A DNA stretch of 64,000 bases from Pseudomonas purpurea (GTDB lineage: Bacteria; Pseudomonadota; Gammaproteobacteria; Pseudomonadales; Pseudomonadaceae), in the NCBI RefSeq assembly GCF_039908635.1, contig NZ_CP150918.1, positions 1,178,001 through 1,242,000 of the forward strand, in the 5' to 3' direction. Under the pieces are notes generated by a model. The model did not search any database, was not told the origin of the DNA, and was given only the letters and a program-made list of their open reading frames with translations. The position numbers and the translations under genes are program-made. Of this stretch, positions 28,253 through 40,768 are shown piece by piece. Position 1 is the stretch's first letter. Each line of letters begins with the position of its first letter.

Positions 28253-28705
28253 ATGGCGGTTCGCGTGCAGTCCACGGCGTTCGATCCGGGCGCTGAAGTC
28301 AATGCGATGCACGCGGCGAATGCCGGTGTCGGCGCGGTGGTGAGTTTTGTCGGCTACGTGCGCGACTTCAATGACGGCCTCGACGTCGCCGGGATGTTTC
28401 TGGAACATTACCCGGGCATGACCGAAAAGGCCCTCGGCAAAATCGCCGTTGAGGCCGAACAGCGCTGGCCGCTGCTCAAACTCGAAGTTCTGCACCGCAT
28501 CGGTGCCCTCGAACCCGGCGAGCCGATTGTCTTCGTCGGCGCCGCCAGCGCCCATCGTCAGGCAGCTTTCGATGCGTGCGCCTTTGTCATGGATTACCTG
28601 AAAACCCGTGCGCCGTTCTGGAAAAAAGAAACCACCGCCGATGGCCCGCGCTGGGTTGAAGGGCGGGCCAGTGATCATGTGGCAGCGGATCGCTGGAAGA
28701 ATTAA
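28253..28705 (+). CDS. moaE: Molybdopterin synthase large subunit MoaE
   Basis: The 150-residue catalytic subunit that, with MoaD, inserts two sulfurs into the precursor. Family blocks are VGAVVSFVGYVRDFNDG, LEHYPGMTEKALGKI, HRIGALEPGEPIVFVGAAS, AHRQAAFDACAFVMDYLKTR and the lysines of APFWKKE. A GGAGG lies within the end of moaD. It is the third gene of a tightly packed moaCDE operon. Confidence 0.97.
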   Translation: MAVRVQSTAFDPGAEVNAMHAANAGVGAVVSFVGYVRDFNDGLDVAGMFLEHYPGMTEKALGKIAVEAEQRWPLLKLEVLHRIGALEPGEPIVFVGAASAHRQAAFDACAFVMDYLKTRAPFWKKETTADGPRWVEGRASDHVAADRWKN

Positions 28706-28835
28706 TTAGCCTGCTGTTTCTTTGTTGGCTGTCCGTCCGTCCGTCATCGTCGGAACACTCAATGTCTTCCTGATTTCTCTCCCGACCAGAGGCTGGAAGA
28801 ACTGCGTGCGGTCGATTGACGGAAAATACATTAAA

Positions 28836-28848
28836 GTCCAGTATGGAA
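28836..28848. promoter_or_regulatory. Candidate DauR operator upstream of the binding-protein gene
   Basis: GTCCA-GTA-TGGAA, continuing TTAT, 78 bases before the start codon. The same pattern (GTCCA-TTG-TGGAC, continuing TTAT after one base) lies upstream of dauB. The shared consensus GTCCANNNTGGANTTAT at the two ends of the dau locus is the evidence; assigning it to DauR is inference. Confidence 0.5.
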
Positions 28849-28925
28849 TTATAAGTACAAGACAGCCACTTGCTTGCAACTGATCTTCTCCTGCCAAACC
28901 AACAACAACCTGCGAGAGAACGAAT

Positions 28926-29702
28926 ATGAAAAAACTCCCCCTTGTCACTGGCCTGGCCTTGAGTCTGTTGGCGTGCAGCAGCCTGTTCGCCGCCGAGAAA
29001 ACCCTGCGTATTGGCATCGAAGCGGCCTATCCACCGTTTGCCTCCAAGACTTCGGATGGAAAAATCACCGGTTTCGACTATGACATCGGCAATGCGCTAT
29101 GCGCGCAGATGAAGGTCAAGTGCGAGTGGGTCGAGGGTGAGTTCGACGGTCTGATTCCTTCCCTCAAGGTGAAGAAAATCGACGCAGCGCTGTCGTCCAT
29201 GACCATCAACGAAGACCGCAAAAAGTCGGTGGACTTCACCCATAAGTACTACTTCACTTCGTCGCGGCTGGTGATGAAGGACGGCGCGGTGGTGGATGAT
29301 CAGTACGCCAGCCTCAAGGGCAAAACCATTGGCGTGCAGCGGGCGACCACCACGGATCGCTATGCCTCGGAAGTCTTCGAACCCAAAGGCGTCGTCATCA
29401 AGCGGTACAGCAACAACGAAGAGATTTACATGGACCTGGCGGCCGGGCGTCTGGATGCGATTTTTGCCGACACCATTCCGCTGGCTGACTTTCTGTCGAT
29501 GCCGCGAGGCAAGGGTTACGCCTTTGTCGGGCCGGAACTGAAGGACCCGAAGTACGTCGGTGAAGGCGCCGGGATTGCTGTGCGCAAGGGCAATGCCGAA
29601 TTGGTTGCCGAACTGAACAAGGCCATCGACGGGATTCGGGCCGATGGCGAATACCAGAAGATTTCAGACAAGTACTTCAAGTCGGATATCTACGGCGATT
29701 GA
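28926..29702 (+). CDS. Periplasmic amino-acid-binding protein, probably for D-arginine or basic amino acids
   Basis: A 258-residue family-3 solute-binding protein with signal peptide [20 protein letters not shown] and cleavage near LFAAEK. Ligand-binding blocks of the Lys/Arg/ornithine type are present: [74 protein letters not shown] and [13 protein letters not shown]. It faces the dauBAR genes and corresponds in position to the binding protein next to dauBAR in P. aeruginosa. No permease or ATPase gene adjoins, so it must borrow membrane components encoded elsewhere. Confidence 0.9.
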   Translation: MKKLPLVTGLALSLLACSSLFAAEKTLRIGIEAAYPPFASKTSDGKITGFDYDIGNALCAQMKVKCEWVEGEFDGLIPSLKVKKIDAALSSMTINEDRKKSVDFTHKYYFTSSRLVMKDGAVVDDQYASLKGKTIGVQRATTTDRYASEVFEPKGVVIKRYSNNEEIYMDLAAGRLDAIFADTIPLADFLSMPRGKGYAFVGPELKDPKYVGEGAGIAVRKGNAELVAELNKAIDGIRADGEYQKISDKYFKSDIYGD

Positions 29703-29710
29703 TGATGACT

Positions 29711-29843
29711 TGTGGCGAGGGAGCTTGCTCCCGCTGGGGCGCGAAGCGGCCCTGAACTCAGGCGATGCGCTCTGCCAGATGCAAAGCGCTTGCCGGGTTC
29801 ACGACCGCTTCGCAGCCGAGCGGGAGCAAGCTCCCTCGCCACA
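29711..29843. repeat. REP pair (TGTGGCGAGGGAGC family) between binding-protein gene and dauR
   Basis: Perfect arms TGTGGCGAGGGAGCTTGCTC and GAGCAAGCTCCCTCGCCACA with inner GCGAAGCGGCC and GACCGCTTCGCAGCC segments. It separates two convergent genes and may act as a bidirectional terminator or mRNA end. Confidence 0.92.
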
Positions 29844-29853
29844 AAGGTCAGTA

Positions 29854-30480
29854 TCAGCCCTTCAATTCCTTCAAATGCTTGTACACCGTCGCCCGCCCCA
29901 TATTCAGTACATTGGCCACATAGTTGGAGGCGCTTTTGCCCTTGAAGGCGCCTTCGGCGTGCAGCGCCAGCACCAGTTCGCGTTTGTGTTCGCGGGTCAG
30001 CACATTCAGGCCCAATTGCCGTTCGCGCAACCAGTTGTGCAGGAAGGTGTTGATCCGTTCCTGCCAGTCATCGCGAAACAAGGCATCCGGTTGCGGGATC
30101 AGTTTGCTCGGCGAGAGAAACAGGTCCAGTGCAGCCTTGGCGTTTTCGAACAATGAAATGTTCAGGTTGATGCACAACATTGCGATCGGCAGGCCGTCGT
30201 TGTCGCGTAAGACGCTGCTGAGGCTGCGAATCTTCTGACCGTCCCAGTTGAGTTTTTCGTAGGGGCCGATATTCCGCTCAAGGGTGCCTTCGCTGAGCAT
30301 GTCCTCAAGGGCGGCGTCATCGCCGACTTCCCGCTTGGAAATGTTGTTGGCGATGTAATCGATTTTCTGTGTACGCAGGTCGTGCAGCACCACCTCGGCG
30401 TGGGGGAAAAACAGCGTGGCGATGGCATCGGCGATCGCACGGAAGTTATCCAATGCAGGGTCTTGAGGAGGTGGGGGCAT
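29854..30480 (-). CDS. dauR: Transcriptional regulator DauR (YheO-like PAS plus helix-turn-helix)
   Basis: A 208-residue regulator. The N-terminal YheO-type PAS-like domain (ATLFFPHAEVVLHDLRTQKI, ANNISKREVGDDAAL, LPIAMLCINLNISLFENAKA) is followed by a C-terminal helix-turn-helix (GKSASNYVANVLNMGRATVY, then KHLKELKG). In P. aeruginosa DauR represses the D-arginine catabolic operon, with D-arginine as signal. It is the last gene of dauB-dauA-dauR, 87 bases after dauA. Confidence 0.9.
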   Translation of the reverse strand: MPPPPQDPALDNFRAIADAIATLFFPHAEVVLHDLRTQKIDYIANNISKREVGDDAALEDMLSEGTLERNIGPYEKLNWDGQKIRSLSSVLRDNDGLPIAMLCINLNISLFENAKAALDLFLSPSKLIPQPDALFRDDWQERINTFLHNWLRERQLGLNVLTREHKRELVLALHAEGAFKGKSASNYVANVLNMGRATVYKHLKELKG

Positions 30481-30567
30481 CGGTGGAGCTCCAGGCAGTC
30501 AGCGCCCTGTAGGAAAGGGCGCTGCGAGTGTGCCGCAATCGAGGCAAGTCGTCATCCGGGTCAGGCA

Positions 30568-32837
<2,270 letters not shown>

Positions 32838-32871
32838 GGGAATGCTCCGTGACTTGCAAGTAAACTAATTT

Positions 32872-32884
32872 GTCCATTGTGGAC
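32872..32884. promoter_or_regulatory. Candidate DauR operator upstream of dauB
   Basis: GTCCA-TTG-TGGAC is a perfect 5-bp inverted repeat lying 35-47 bases before the dauB start. Its partner at 28836-28848 has the same half-sites, the same spacing and the same TTAT flank. Confidence 0.55.
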
Positions 32885-32912
32885 TTATTGTTCTGTTTGG
32901 CAATATCCGGGC

Positions 32913-32949
32913 GTAAAAAAAGCGCAGTCGTTGTCGGCTGCGCTTCTTT
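32913..32949 (-). terminator. Rho-independent terminator of rhlB
   Basis: Read on the minus strand, AAGCGCAGCCGACAACGACT, GCGCTT forms a GC-rich hairpin followed by a run of T. It starts 15 bases beyond the rhlB stop. Confidence 0.85.
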
Positions 32950-32964
32950 AGGTGTGGCTCGAGC

Positions 32965-34440
32965 TTAAGGGCGTTTGCGCTCGACAGGGCGCAGCAGCTC
33001 GGTCGGCGGGGTTTCGCAACTGATCTTGCGCCCCAGCAGCGCCTCGATGGACGGTAGCTGGTAGGAGTCGTCTTCACCGGCGAAGCTGATGGACACGCCA
33101 TCAGCGCCTGCGCGGCCGGTACGGCCAATGCGGTGGACGTAGTCGTCCGGCACTTCAGGCAAGGTGAAGTTGATCACATGGCTGATGCCGTCGATGTGGA
33201 TGCCGCGACCGGCGACATCGGTGGCCACCAGCACGCGAATCTTGCCTTCGCGGAAACCTTCCAGGGTCTTGATGCGCTTGTGCTGCGGAACGTCGCCGGA
33301 AAGTTGGGCCGCATTGACGCCGTCACGGACCAGGCGTTCTTCGATGCGCCGCACTTCGTCCTTGCGGTTGGCGAAGACCATTACCCGTTCCCAACCGTTG
33401 TCGTTGACCAGGTTGTAGAGCAGTTTGTACTTGTCGGCGCCGGCCACCGCATAGATGTGCTGCTCGACGTTTTCGCTGGCCACGTTCTGCGCTTCGATCT
33501 CGACGATCGACGGGTCGGTGGTCCATTGCTTCGCCAAGTTCATCACGTCTTCGGTGAAGGTCGCGGAGAACAGCAGGGTCTGACGTTCGTTTTTCGGTGG
33601 AGTCTGGCGAATGATCTGACGCACTTGTGGGATGAAGCCCATGTCGAGCATCCGGTCGGCTTCGTCCAGGACCATGACTTCGACCATGTCCAGATGCACG
33701 TCACCGCGCTGGTTGAAGTCCAGCAAGCGGCCCGGGGTGGCCACGAGAATGTCGCAGTGGCGGGCTTCGAGGTGCTTGAGCTGCTTGTCGAAGTCCATGC
33801 CGCCCACGAAAGTCATGACGTTGAGGCCGGTGTACTTGGTCAGGTCTGCCGCATCCTTCGCGATCTGTACCACCAGCTCGCGGGTCGGTGCGATGATCAG
33901 TGCTCGCGGCTCGCCCATGTAGCGCTCTTTCGGCGGCGGGGTTTGCAGCAACTGGGTGATGATCGAAATCAGGAACGCAGCGGTTTTGCCGGTGCCGGTC
34001 TGTGCACGGCCAATGGCGTCTTTACCGGCGAGGGTAAAGCCCAGCACTTGCGCCTGGATCGGCGTGCAGTACGGGAAACCCAGGTCCTGGATGGCGTGCA
34101 TCAGTTCCGGGGCGAGCTTGAAATCGTGAAAACGGGTTTTGCCTTCCTGGGGTTCGACGACGAAGTCTTCGAGTTTCCAGGCTTTGAGCGGCGGCTTCGG
34201 TGCGCGTTCGCGACGCGGTTGCGCAGGTTTTTCAGTCTCTTTGTGCGGTGTTTGCGCAATAGGCTCGCTGGCGGGTGTGTTCGCAGGCGTATGTTTCGGT
34301 GCCGCGACAGCTGCGGTCCGGCCAGGCTGATGACCGTCGGTGCGGTTGCTGGTAGTAGGGGAAGGTACGCTGGAGCTGGGCGCGAGCTGCTCAGCCTCGC
34401 TTTTACCGAACATTTTCTTGAGTGCTCTGAGCACGGTCAT
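32965..34440 (-). CDS. rhlB: DEAD-box ATP-dependent RNA helicase RhlB
   Basis: A 491-residue cytoplasmic RNA helicase that remodels RNA, often with the RNA degradosome. The first ~100 residues are a low-complexity Pro/Ala/Thr and basic extension, typical of pseudomonads. Then come the Q-motif [14 protein letters not shown], motif I AQTGTGKT, motif Ib TPGRLLDF, motif [14 protein letters not shown], motif III FSATF, motif [14 protein letters not shown] and motif [12 protein letters not shown]. Its neighbours (dauB, estB, aap) match the gene order I know from P. aeruginosa. Confidence 0.93.
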   Translation of the reverse strand: MTVLRALKKMFGKSEAEQLAPSSSVPSPTTSNRTDGHQPGRTAAVAAPKHTPANTPASEPIAQTPHKETEKPAQPRRERAPKPPLKAWKLEDFVVEPQEGKTRFHDFKLAPELMHAIQDLGFPYCTPIQAQVLGFTLAGKDAIGRAQTGTGKTAAFLISIITQLLQTPPPKERYMGEPRALIIAPTRELVVQIAKDAADLTKYTGLNVMTFVGGMDFDKQLKHLEARHCDILVATPGRLLDFNQRGDVHLDMVEVMVLDEADRMLDMGFIPQVRQIIRQTPPKNERQTLLFSATFTEDVMNLAKQWTTDPSIVEIEAQNVASENVEQHIYAVAGADKYKLLYNLVNDNGWERVMVFANRKDEVRRIEERLVRDGVNAAQLSGDVPQHKRIKTLEGFREGKIRVLVATDVAGRGIHIDGISHVINFTLPEVPDDYVHRIGRTGRAGADGVSISFAGEDDSYQLPSIEALLGRKISCETPPTELLRPVERKRP

Positions 34441-34536
34441 CTCATCAGTTGGTTAAGGAATGTACGCCGGCCAGTGTAATGCAAGAAACGGGCGCGGCGT
34501 AGTGTGTTGGTCATACAGCAGCAGGAAGTTTCGAAA

Positions 34537-35661
<1,125 letters not shown>

Positions 35662-36690
35662 ATGAAGATGTTGAAATCCACCCTGGCCGTCGTGACGGCT
35701 GCAGCCGTACTCGGTGTCAGCGGGTTCGCTCAGGCGGGTGCAACCCTGGATGCAGTGCAGAAGAAAGGCTTCGTGCAATGTGGCGTCAGCGACGGTCTGC
35801 CAGGTTTCTCGGTGCCGGACTCCACCGGCAAGATCGTCGGTATCGACGCTGACATCTGCCGCGCCGTGGCGGCTGCGGTGTTTGGCGACGCGACCAAGGT
35901 CAAGTTCAGCCAGTTGAACGCCAAGGAGCGTTTCACCGCGCTGCAATCGGGCGAAATCGACATGCTGTCGCGCAACTCCACCTGGACCAGCTCCCGTGAT
36001 GCAGGCATGGGCCTGAAGTTCACCGGCGTGACCTACTACGACGGCGTTGGCTTCCTGGCCAACAACAAACTGGGCGTGAAAAGTGCCAAGGAACTGGACG
36101 GTGCAACCATCTGCATCCAGGCCGGTACCACCACTGAACTGAACGTCTCCGACTACTTCCGCTCCAACGGCCTGAAGTACACCCCGATCACTTTCGACAC
36201 CTCCGATGAAAGCGCCAAGTCGCTGGAATCCGGTCGTTGCGACGTGCTGACCTCCGACAAGTCCCAACTGTTTGCCCAGCGCAGCAAGCTGGCCTCGCCG
36301 AAAGACTACATCGTGCTGCCGGAAACCATCTCCAAGGAGCCTTTGGGGCCGGTGGTGCGTAACGGCGACGACGAGTGGTTCAGCATCGTGCGCTGGACCC
36401 TGTTCGCCATGCTCAACGCTGAAGAAGCAGGCATCACCTCGAAAAACGTGGCTGAAGAAGCCAAGTCGACCAAGAACCCGGACGTTGCCCGTCTGCTGGG
36501 TGGCGACGGTGAATACGGCAAGGACCTGAAACTGCCGAAGGATTGGGTCGTCAAGGTGGTCGGCCAGGTTGGCAACTACGGTGAAGTGTTCGAGAAAAAC
36601 CTCGGCAAGGGCACTCCGCTGGAAATCGACCGCGGCCTGAACGCCCTGTGGAACAACGGCGGCATTCAATACGCACCACCAGTGCGCTGA
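35662..36690 (+). CDS. aapJ: General L-amino acid ABC importer, binding protein AapJ
   Basis: A 342-residue periplasmic binding protein with a signal peptide (LKSTLAVVTAAAVLGVSGF, cleavage near AQAGATL). Family-3 blocks: VQKKGFVQCGVSDGLPGFSV, IVGIDADICRAVAAAVFGD, LQSGEIDMLSRNSTWT and TICIQAGTTTELNVSDYF. The length of ~340 residues distinguishes AapJ/BztA proteins from the ~260-residue basic amino-acid type. A GGAGG lies nine bases before the ATG. It is the first gene of aapJQMP. Confidence 0.95.
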   Translation: MKMLKSTLAVVTAAAVLGVSGFAQAGATLDAVQKKGFVQCGVSDGLPGFSVPDSTGKIVGIDADICRAVAAAVFGDATKVKFSQLNAKERFTALQSGEIDMLSRNSTWTSSRDAGMGLKFTGVTYYDGVGFLANNKLGVKSAKELDGATICIQAGTTTELNVSDYFRSNGLKYTPITFDTSDESAKSLESGRCDVLTSDKSQLFAQRSKLASPKDYIVLPETISKEPLGPVVRNGDDEWFSIVRWTLFAMLNAEEAGITSKNVAEEAKSTKNPDVARLLGGDGEYGKDLKLPKDWVVKVVGQVGNYGEVFEKNLGKGTPLEIDRGLNALWNNGGIQYAPPVR

Positions 36691-36755
36691 TGGTTCTATC
36701 ACCCGGTGGGCCAACCACCGGGTGATGTTCTGTTCCATTCTTTGCGGGGCACTTC

Positions 36756-37937
36756 ATGCAAAAATCAATCGGCGCACCAAAGCAGAGGCTCAGCCTCAGC
36801 GATCCGCGAGTGCGTGCGTGGCTATTCCAGATCATCACGATTGTCGCGGTGATCTCGATGGGCTGGTACTTGTTCAACAACACTCAAACCAACCTGCAAC
36901 ACCGGGGCATTACTTCCGGCTTCAGCTTTCTGGAGCGCAGCGCCGGGTTCGGTATCGCGCAACACCTGATCGACTACACCGAATCGGACAGCTATGCCCG
37001 GGTGTTTGTCATCGGTCTGCTCAACACGTTGCTGGTGACCTTCATCGGCGTGATTCTGGCGACGATTCTGGGGTTCATCATTGGCGTCGCACGGCTCTCG
37101 CATAACTGGATCATCAGTAAGCTGGCAACCGTCTATGTCGAGGTTTTCCGCAACATTCCACCGCTGCTGCAAATCCTGTTCTGGTACTTCGCGGTCTTCC
37201 TGACCATGCCAGGGCCGCGTAACAGTCATAACTTCGCCGATACGTTCTTCATGAGCAGCCGTGGCCTGAATATGCCAGCAGCCTTGAAGGCCGACGGTTT
37301 CTGGCCGTTTGTGGTCAGCGTCGTGGTGGCAATTGTCGCCATCGTGCTGATGTGCCGCTGGGCCAACAAACGCTTCGAAGCAACGGGCGTACCCTTCCAC
37401 AAATTCTGGACCGGGCTGGCACTGTTTCTAGTGATTCCAGCCTTGTGCGCGCTGATCTTCGGTGCGCCACTGCATTGGGAAATGCCGAAGCTTACAGGCT
37501 TCAACTTCGTCGGTGGCTGGGTGTTGATCCCTGAGTTGCTGGCCTTGACCCTGGCCCTGACGGTGTACACCGCGGCGTTCATCGCCGAGATCGTACGTTC
37601 CGGGATCAAGTCGGTCAGCCATGGCCAGACCGAAGCGGCTCGCTCATTGGGTCTGCGCAACGGGCCGACCCTGCGCAAGGTGATCATCCCGCAAGCCCTG
37701 CGCGTGATCATTCCGCCGCTGACCAGCCAATACTTGAACCTGGCGAAAAACTCTTCGCTGGCGGCCGGTATCGGTTACCCGGAAATGGTGTCGTTGTTTG
37801 CCGGTACGGTGCTGAACCAGACCGGGCAGGCCATCGAGGTTATTGCCATCACCATGAGCGTGTACCTGGCGATCAGTATCAGCATTTCCCTGCTGATGAA
37901 CTGGTACAACAAGCGCATTGCGCTGATCGAGCGGTGA
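36756..37937 (+). CDS. aapQ: General L-amino acid ABC importer, permease AapQ
   Basis: A 393-residue inner-membrane permease with about eight hydrophobic segments (LFQIITIVAVISMGWYLF, VIGLLNTLLVTFIGVILATI, LLALTLALTVYTAAFIAEIV). The ATPase-docking EAA loop is EAARSLGLRNGPTLRKVIIP followed by QALRVIIPPL. The long periplasmic insertion between segments is typical of the Aap/Bzt group. It pairs with AapM as a heterodimer. Confidence 0.95.
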   Translation: MQKSIGAPKQRLSLSDPRVRAWLFQIITIVAVISMGWYLFNNTQTNLQHRGITSGFSFLERSAGFGIAQHLIDYTESDSYARVFVIGLLNTLLVTFIGVILATILGFIIGVARLSHNWIISKLATVYVEVFRNIPPLLQILFWYFAVFLTMPGPRNSHNFADTFFMSSRGLNMPAALKADGFWPFVVSVVVAIVAIVLMCRWANKRFEATGVPFHKFWTGLALFLVIPALCALIFGAPLHWEMPKLTGFNFVGGWVLIPELLALTLALTVYTAAFIAEIVRSGIKSVSHGQTEAARSLGLRNGPTLRKVIIPQALRVIIPPLTSQYLNLAKNSSLAAGIGYPEMVSLFAGTVLNQTGQAIEVIAITMSVYLAISISISLLMNWYNKRIALIER

Positions 37938-37947
37938 GGAAACGCGC

Positions 37948-39045
37948 ATGACGACTCATACTTTCAAACCTGACATGCCACCCCCCAAGAGCAGCATCGG
38001 GATCGTGGCGTGGATGCGCGAGCACATGTTCTCCAGCTGGATCAACACGCTGCTCACGCTGTTCGCGTTTTACCTGATTTATCTGGTGGTGCCACCGATC
38101 CTGCACTGGGCGATTCTGGACGCCAACTGGGTCGGGACCACCCGTGCCGATTGCACCAAGGAAGGCGCGTGCTGGGTGTTCATCCAGCAGCGTTTCGGCC
38201 AGTTCATGTATGGCTATTACCCACCCGAACTGCGCTGGCGCGTGGACCTGACCGTGTGGCTGGCGGTGATCGGCATTGCACCGTTGTTCATCTCGCGCTT
38301 CCACCACAAGGCGGTTTACGGCCTGAGCTTTCTGGTGCTGTACCCGATCATTGCCTACTTCCTGCTGCATGGCGGCGTCTTTGGCCTGACCAACATTGCA
38401 ACCAGCCAATGGGGCGGCTTGATGTTGACCCTGGTGATCGCCACCGTGGGTATTGCGGGCGCCTTGCCGCTGGGGATCGTGTTGGCGCTGGGCCGTCGTT
38501 CGAACATGCCGGCGATTCGTGTGGTCTGCGTGACCTTCATCGAGTTCTGGCGCGGCGTGCCGTTGATCACGGTGCTGTTCATGTCCTCGGTGATGTTGCC
38601 GCTGTTCCTGCCCGAAGGCATGAACTTCGACAAGCTGCTGCGGGCCTTGATCGGCGTGATCCTGTTCCAGTCGGCGTATGTGGCCGAAGTGGTGCGCGGC
38701 GGTCTGCAGGCGATTCCCAAAGGTCAGTACGAAGCGGCTGCCGCCATGGGCCTGGGCTACTGGCGCAGCATGGGCCTGGTGATATTGCCGCAGGCCTTGA
38801 AGCTGGTGATCCCTGGCATCGTCAACACCTTCATTGCGCTGTTCAAGGACACAAGCCTGGTGATCATCATTGGCCTGTTCGACCTGCTCAACAGCGTCAA
38901 GCAAGCCGCCGCGGACCCGAAATGGCTCGGCATGGCCACTGAAGGTTATGTGTTTGCAGCCCTGGTGTTCTGGATTTTCTGTTTTGGTATGTCCCGCTAT
39001 TCCATGCATTTGGAACGCAAGCTGGACACTGGCCACAAGCGCTAA
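37948..39045 (+). CDS. aapM: General L-amino acid ABC importer, permease AapM
   Basis: A 365-residue permease with hydrophobic segments (INTLLTLFAFYLIYLVVPPI, MLTLVIATVGIAGALPLGIV, TFIALFKDTSLVIIIGLFDL) and an EAA loop YEAAAAMGLGYWRSMGLVIL followed by PQALKLVIPG. It starts ten bases after aapQ and ends 30 bases before aapP. Confidence 0.95.
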   Translation: MTTHTFKPDMPPPKSSIGIVAWMREHMFSSWINTLLTLFAFYLIYLVVPPILHWAILDANWVGTTRADCTKEGACWVFIQQRFGQFMYGYYPPELRWRVDLTVWLAVIGIAPLFISRFHHKAVYGLSFLVLYPIIAYFLLHGGVFGLTNIATSQWGGLMLTLVIATVGIAGALPLGIVLALGRRSNMPAIRVVCVTFIEFWRGVPLITVLFMSSVMLPLFLPEGMNFDKLLRALIGVILFQSAYVAEVVRGGLQAIPKGQYEAAAAMGLGYWRSMGLVILPQALKLVIPGIVNTFIALFKDTSLVIIIGLFDLLNSVKQAAADPKWLGMATEGYVFAALVFWIFCFGMSRYSMHLERKLDTGHKR

Positions 39046-39075
39046 AGCGCCGTACCTAATTTAGGAAGTTCTGTT

Positions 39076-39840
39076 ATGAGCGAAGCAATCAAACAGCCTG
39101 TGAGCCCTGAAGGCATTATTCAGATGCAGGGCGTGAACAAGTGGTATGGCCAGTTCCACGTGTTGAAAGACATCAACCTGAACGTCAAACAGGGCGAACG
39201 TATCGTGCTGTGCGGGCCGTCGGGTTCCGGCAAGTCGACCACCATTCGCTGCCTCAACCGTCTGGAAGAACACCAGCAGGGCCGCATCGTGGTCGATGGT
39301 GTGGAGCTGACCAACGACCTCAAGCAGATCGAAGCGATTCGTCGTGAAGTCGGCATGGTGTTCCAGCATTTCAACCTTTTTCCGCATCTGACCATTTTGC
39401 AGAACTGCACGCTGGCGCCGATGTGGGTGCGCAAGATGCCCAAGCGCAAGGCTGAAGAAATTGCCATGCATTACCTGGAACGCGTACGCATCCCGGAGCA
39501 GGCGCACAAGTTTCCGGGGCAACTGTCCGGCGGTCAGCAACAGCGTGTGGCGATTGCCCGTGCGCTGTGCATGAAACCAAAAATCATGTTGTTCGACGAA
39601 CCTACCTCGGCTCTCGATCCGGAAATGGTGAAAGAGGTGCTGGATACCATGATCGGTTTGGCCGAAGACGGCATGACCATGCTCTGCGTGACCCACGAAA
39701 TGGGCTTCGCCCGGACCGTGGCCAACCGGGTGATCTTCATGGACAAGGGCGAAATCGTCGAACAGGCCGCACCGAACGACTTCTTCGACAACCCGCAGAA
39801 CGAACGCACCAAGCTGTTCCTGAGCCAGATCTTGCATTGA
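39076..39840 (+). CDS. aapP: General L-amino acid ABC importer, ATPase AapP
   Basis: A 254-residue ATPase. Walker [21 protein letters not shown] is at about residues 48-67; Q-loop [11 protein letters not shown]; signature [15 protein letters not shown]; Walker [17 protein letters not shown]-loop CVTHEMGFA. It energises uptake through AapQM and is the last gene of the operon, followed by a strong terminator. Confidence 0.97.
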   Translation: MSEAIKQPVSPEGIIQMQGVNKWYGQFHVLKDINLNVKQGERIVLCGPSGSGKSTTIRCLNRLEEHQQGRIVVDGVELTNDLKQIEAIRREVGMVFQHFNLFPHLTILQNCTLAPMWVRKMPKRKAEEIAMHYLERVRIPEQAHKFPGQLSGGQQQRVAIARALCMKPKIMLFDEPTSALDPEMVKEVLDTMIGLAEDGMTMLCVTHEMGFARTVANRVIFMDKGEIVEQAAPNDFFDNPQNERTKLFLSQILH

Positions 39841-39856
39841 TCGAAGTCAGGCAGTG

Positions 39857-39889
39857 AAATAAACCCGGACGTGTTCCGGGTTTATTTTT
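39857..39889 (+). terminator. Rho-independent terminator of aapJQMP
   Basis: AAATAAACCCGGAC and TTCCGGGTTTATTTTT form an ~11-bp stem with a T tail. The A-run on the other side lets it also serve the convergent mqsA gene. Confidence 0.9.
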
Positions 39890-39906
39890 GCCTGGGGGTT
39901 ATGTCA

Positions 39907-40389
39907 TCACGACACCTGGGCGGTTTCGTGTTCCGGGTGACGGCTCATCAGCAGTTGCTGTAAATCGGCCCCCTCGCTCAAGGCATGCACCTCGGCCATC
40001 AGGTGCGGATGACGGTCGAGCAGGCGCATCAGCATGAACAGCGGCTGAGGTGGTGCGAGCTCGGCGCGCTCATAACGGGAAAAGGTGTTGTGCCCACCGC
40101 CCGACAGCAACTTCACCGCTTCTTTCTGCGTGAGGTGCAGTTTGCGGCGGATGCGTTTCATCTCGGCGGCCATCAGTTGCCGGGTGTCCTCAAGCAACTG
40201 ATCGCTGGCATCGGAGTAACGCTCTGCGCTGCCGTCATCGAATCCGACTTCTCCACAGGCCTGGCATTCCCAGCCTGAAATATCATGCACCTCACGTGTC
40301 ACCTGCCTGACGTCGATGGTCAGGCTTCGAGCCTCGAAATGCTGCATCCCGTCCTGGGTACCGCAGCTGAAGCATTGCCGGGTTTTCAT
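39907..40389 (-). CDS. mqsA: MqsA-family antitoxin
   Basis: A 160-residue protein with the MqsA layout. The N-terminal zinc domain has two CxxC pairs (CFSCG near residues 6-10, CQACG near 42-46). The C-terminal XRE-type helix-turn-helix is LTQKEAVKLLSGGGHNTFSR, then YERAELAPPQP, keeping the Asn and Arg that read DNA in E. coli MqsA. The C-terminus is somewhat longer than in E. coli. Its ATG overlaps the TGA of a short upstream frame that encodes only the end of an MqsR-like toxin, so the operon junction survives but the toxin does not. It may still repress its own or other promoters. Confidence 0.85.
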   Translation of the reverse strand: MKTRQCFSCGTQDGMQHFEARSLTIDVRQVTREVHDISGWECQACGEVGFDDGSAERYSDASDQLLEDTRQLMAAEMKRIRRKLHLTQKEAVKLLSGGGHNTFSRYERAELAPPQPLFMLMRLLDRHPHLMAEVHALSEGADLQQLLMSRHPEHETAQVS

Positions 40390-40460
40390 ATGTCTTTCTC
40401 CTTGAAGGAGATTACCGGAGGCCCGCCTGGGCGGTAGGTCACTTTGAGGTAAATCTCCAG
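40386..40460 (-). pseudogene. 3' remnant of an mqsR-like toxin gene
   Basis: The last ~23 codons read EIYLKVTYRPGGPPVISFKE then KDI and a stop overlapping the mqsA start (ATATGA). This matches the C-terminal strand pair of MqsR (E. coli ends VYLKITV..VLIVSFKEK). Immediately 5' the sequence becomes a REP pair, and no toxin body is found between the REP pair and the next gene. The remaining frame cannot encode a working RNase. Confidence 0.75.
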
Positions 40461-40584
40461 GAACTTGCCCCCGCTCGACTGCGAAGCAGTCGTGTTCTTT
40501 GTGGCAAAGATATGCCTGATGAGGTGTGGCGGCAGTTTTGGGGGGGCGCTTCGCACCCCAGCGGGAGCAAGCTCCCTCGCCACA
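40461..40584. repeat. REP pair abutting the mqsR remnant
   Basis: The right arm GAGCAAGCTCCCTCGCCACA is canonical; the left arm is degenerate (AACTTGCCCCCGCTCG in place of AGCTTGCTCCCGCTCG) and runs straight into the toxin 3' end. Inner segments GACTGCGAAGCAGTC and GCGCTTCGC are present. Confidence 0.85.
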
Positions 40585-40624
40585 GAGGTGTGTTCTTTTC
40601 CATAAGATGTTTGCACTCAGAATT

Positions 40625-40650
40625 AAAAAACACCCTCAAAGGGTGATTTT
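40625..40650. terminator. Small bidirectional hairpin
   Basis: AAAAAA-CACCCT-CAA-AGGGTG-ATTTT: a 6-bp GC stem flanked by A and T runs, between the REP pair and the GntR-type regulator gene. It may be the terminator of a vanished gene or insulate the regulator promoter. Confidence 0.5.
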
Positions 40651-40735
40651 AACAATCGAAAATCCAGCTCTGTTCCTTGCCACCTAACCCTAGAAGCTTG
40701 TCCTCTCGGACGATGCTGACTAACATGTCGGAAAA

Positions 40736-40756
40736 TTCATCCTATGATTGGATGAA
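40736..40756. promoter_or_regulatory. Candidate operator of the GntR/FadR regulator
   Basis: TTCATCC-TATGATT-GGATGAA is a perfect 7-bp inverted repeat ending 12 bases before the regulator ATG. FadR-type dimers bind such palindromes, and the position suits autoregulation of the regulator-transporter operon. Confidence 0.55.
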
Positions 40757-40768
40757 AGGGTGAATTCC

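Noticed and set aside
40439..40639. Short frames encoding VARELAPAG- or [13 protein letters not shown] peptides
   Set aside because: These are translations of REP arms and recur at every REP pair; they are not genes.
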